A stretch of DNA of 13,089 bases, from assembly GCA_900555725.1 (NCBI GenBank), contig USMD01000053.1:1-13089 (forward strand), read 5' to 3'. The translations under genes and the position numbers were made by a program. Within the stretch, counting starts at the first letter, position 1. Each line of letters starts with the position of its first letter. Under the pieces are notes generated by a model that was given only the letters and a program-made list of their open reading frames with translations, was not told the DNA's origin and did no database searches. This document shows positions 13,048 to 13,089 of the stretch, piece by piece. This stretch comes from an uncultured Garciella sp. (GTDB lineage Bacteria; Bacillota; Clostridia; Eubacteriales; Garciellaceae).

Positions 13048-13089
13048 CTGTCTCTTATACACATCTGACGCTGCCGACGATCTTACGCG
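13048..13089. other. Nextera adapter with i5 index (not genomic)
   Basis: CTGTCTCTTATACACATCT is the reverse complement of the Tn5 mosaic end. GACGCTGCCGACGA is the Read 1 adapter. TCTTACGC fits the reverse complement of Nextera i5 index S517 (GCGTAAGA). The final G would begin the P5 sequence. Confidence 0.97.

Overview
The window is one complete assembled contig. Nextera adapter sequence is fused to both ends, so only about 32-13047 is genomic. The DNA is AT-rich, uses TTG and GTG starts freely, has strong GGAGG ribosome sites, and carries a spore-protease gene (yyaC). This points to a low-GC, endospore-forming member of the Clostridia. Two parS sequences, together with yyaC and a DUF4446 gene, suggest the region lies near the chromosome origin.

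Layout. 32-1960 (+): the 3' part of yyaC; then a sigma-A type promoter, a TPP riboswitch with a terminator, and thiD; then a 59-residue membrane protein. 2047-6395 (-): an alanine-utilisation cluster read as ald, alr, a Na+/alanine symporter and a YkuS-like gene, closed by a strong terminator at 1964-2007. A hairpin and a terminator sit between ald and alr, and a 131-bp MITE-like element sits between alr and the symporter. 6396-8435: mostly non-coding around one DUF4446 gene. It holds three copies (A, C, B) of a structured repeat of about 120-175 bp and the gutted remains of an IS200/IS605-type element. 8436-9587 (-): a cysteine-desulfurase-family enzyme flanked by two IS605-like left ends. 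9640-10800: gene fragments and a second gutted IS605 element with internally deleted tnpA and tnpB. 10804-12741 (-): a membrane protein with a parS inside its reading frame, a decayed ISLre2 transposase and an alpha/beta hydrolase. 12817-13047: a perfect parS in a 26-bp palindrome, then a second MITE copy cut off by the adapter.

How the genes work together. ald, alr and the symporter would import alanine, interconvert its L and D forms, and deaminate L-alanine to pyruvate; alanine is also a germinant in many spore formers. thiD is placed under thiamine pyrophosphate control by the riboswitch. Elsewhere the region is dominated by decayed transposons of the TnpA/TnpB class whose non-coding ends have outlasted their proteins. 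The most unusual signal is the three-copy structured repeat. Its stems are kept despite sequence change, and one copy is nested inside an IS605 remnant. It may be a non-autonomous IS605-derived element or an omegaRNA-like RNA. This is inference from pairing and position, not from any database match.
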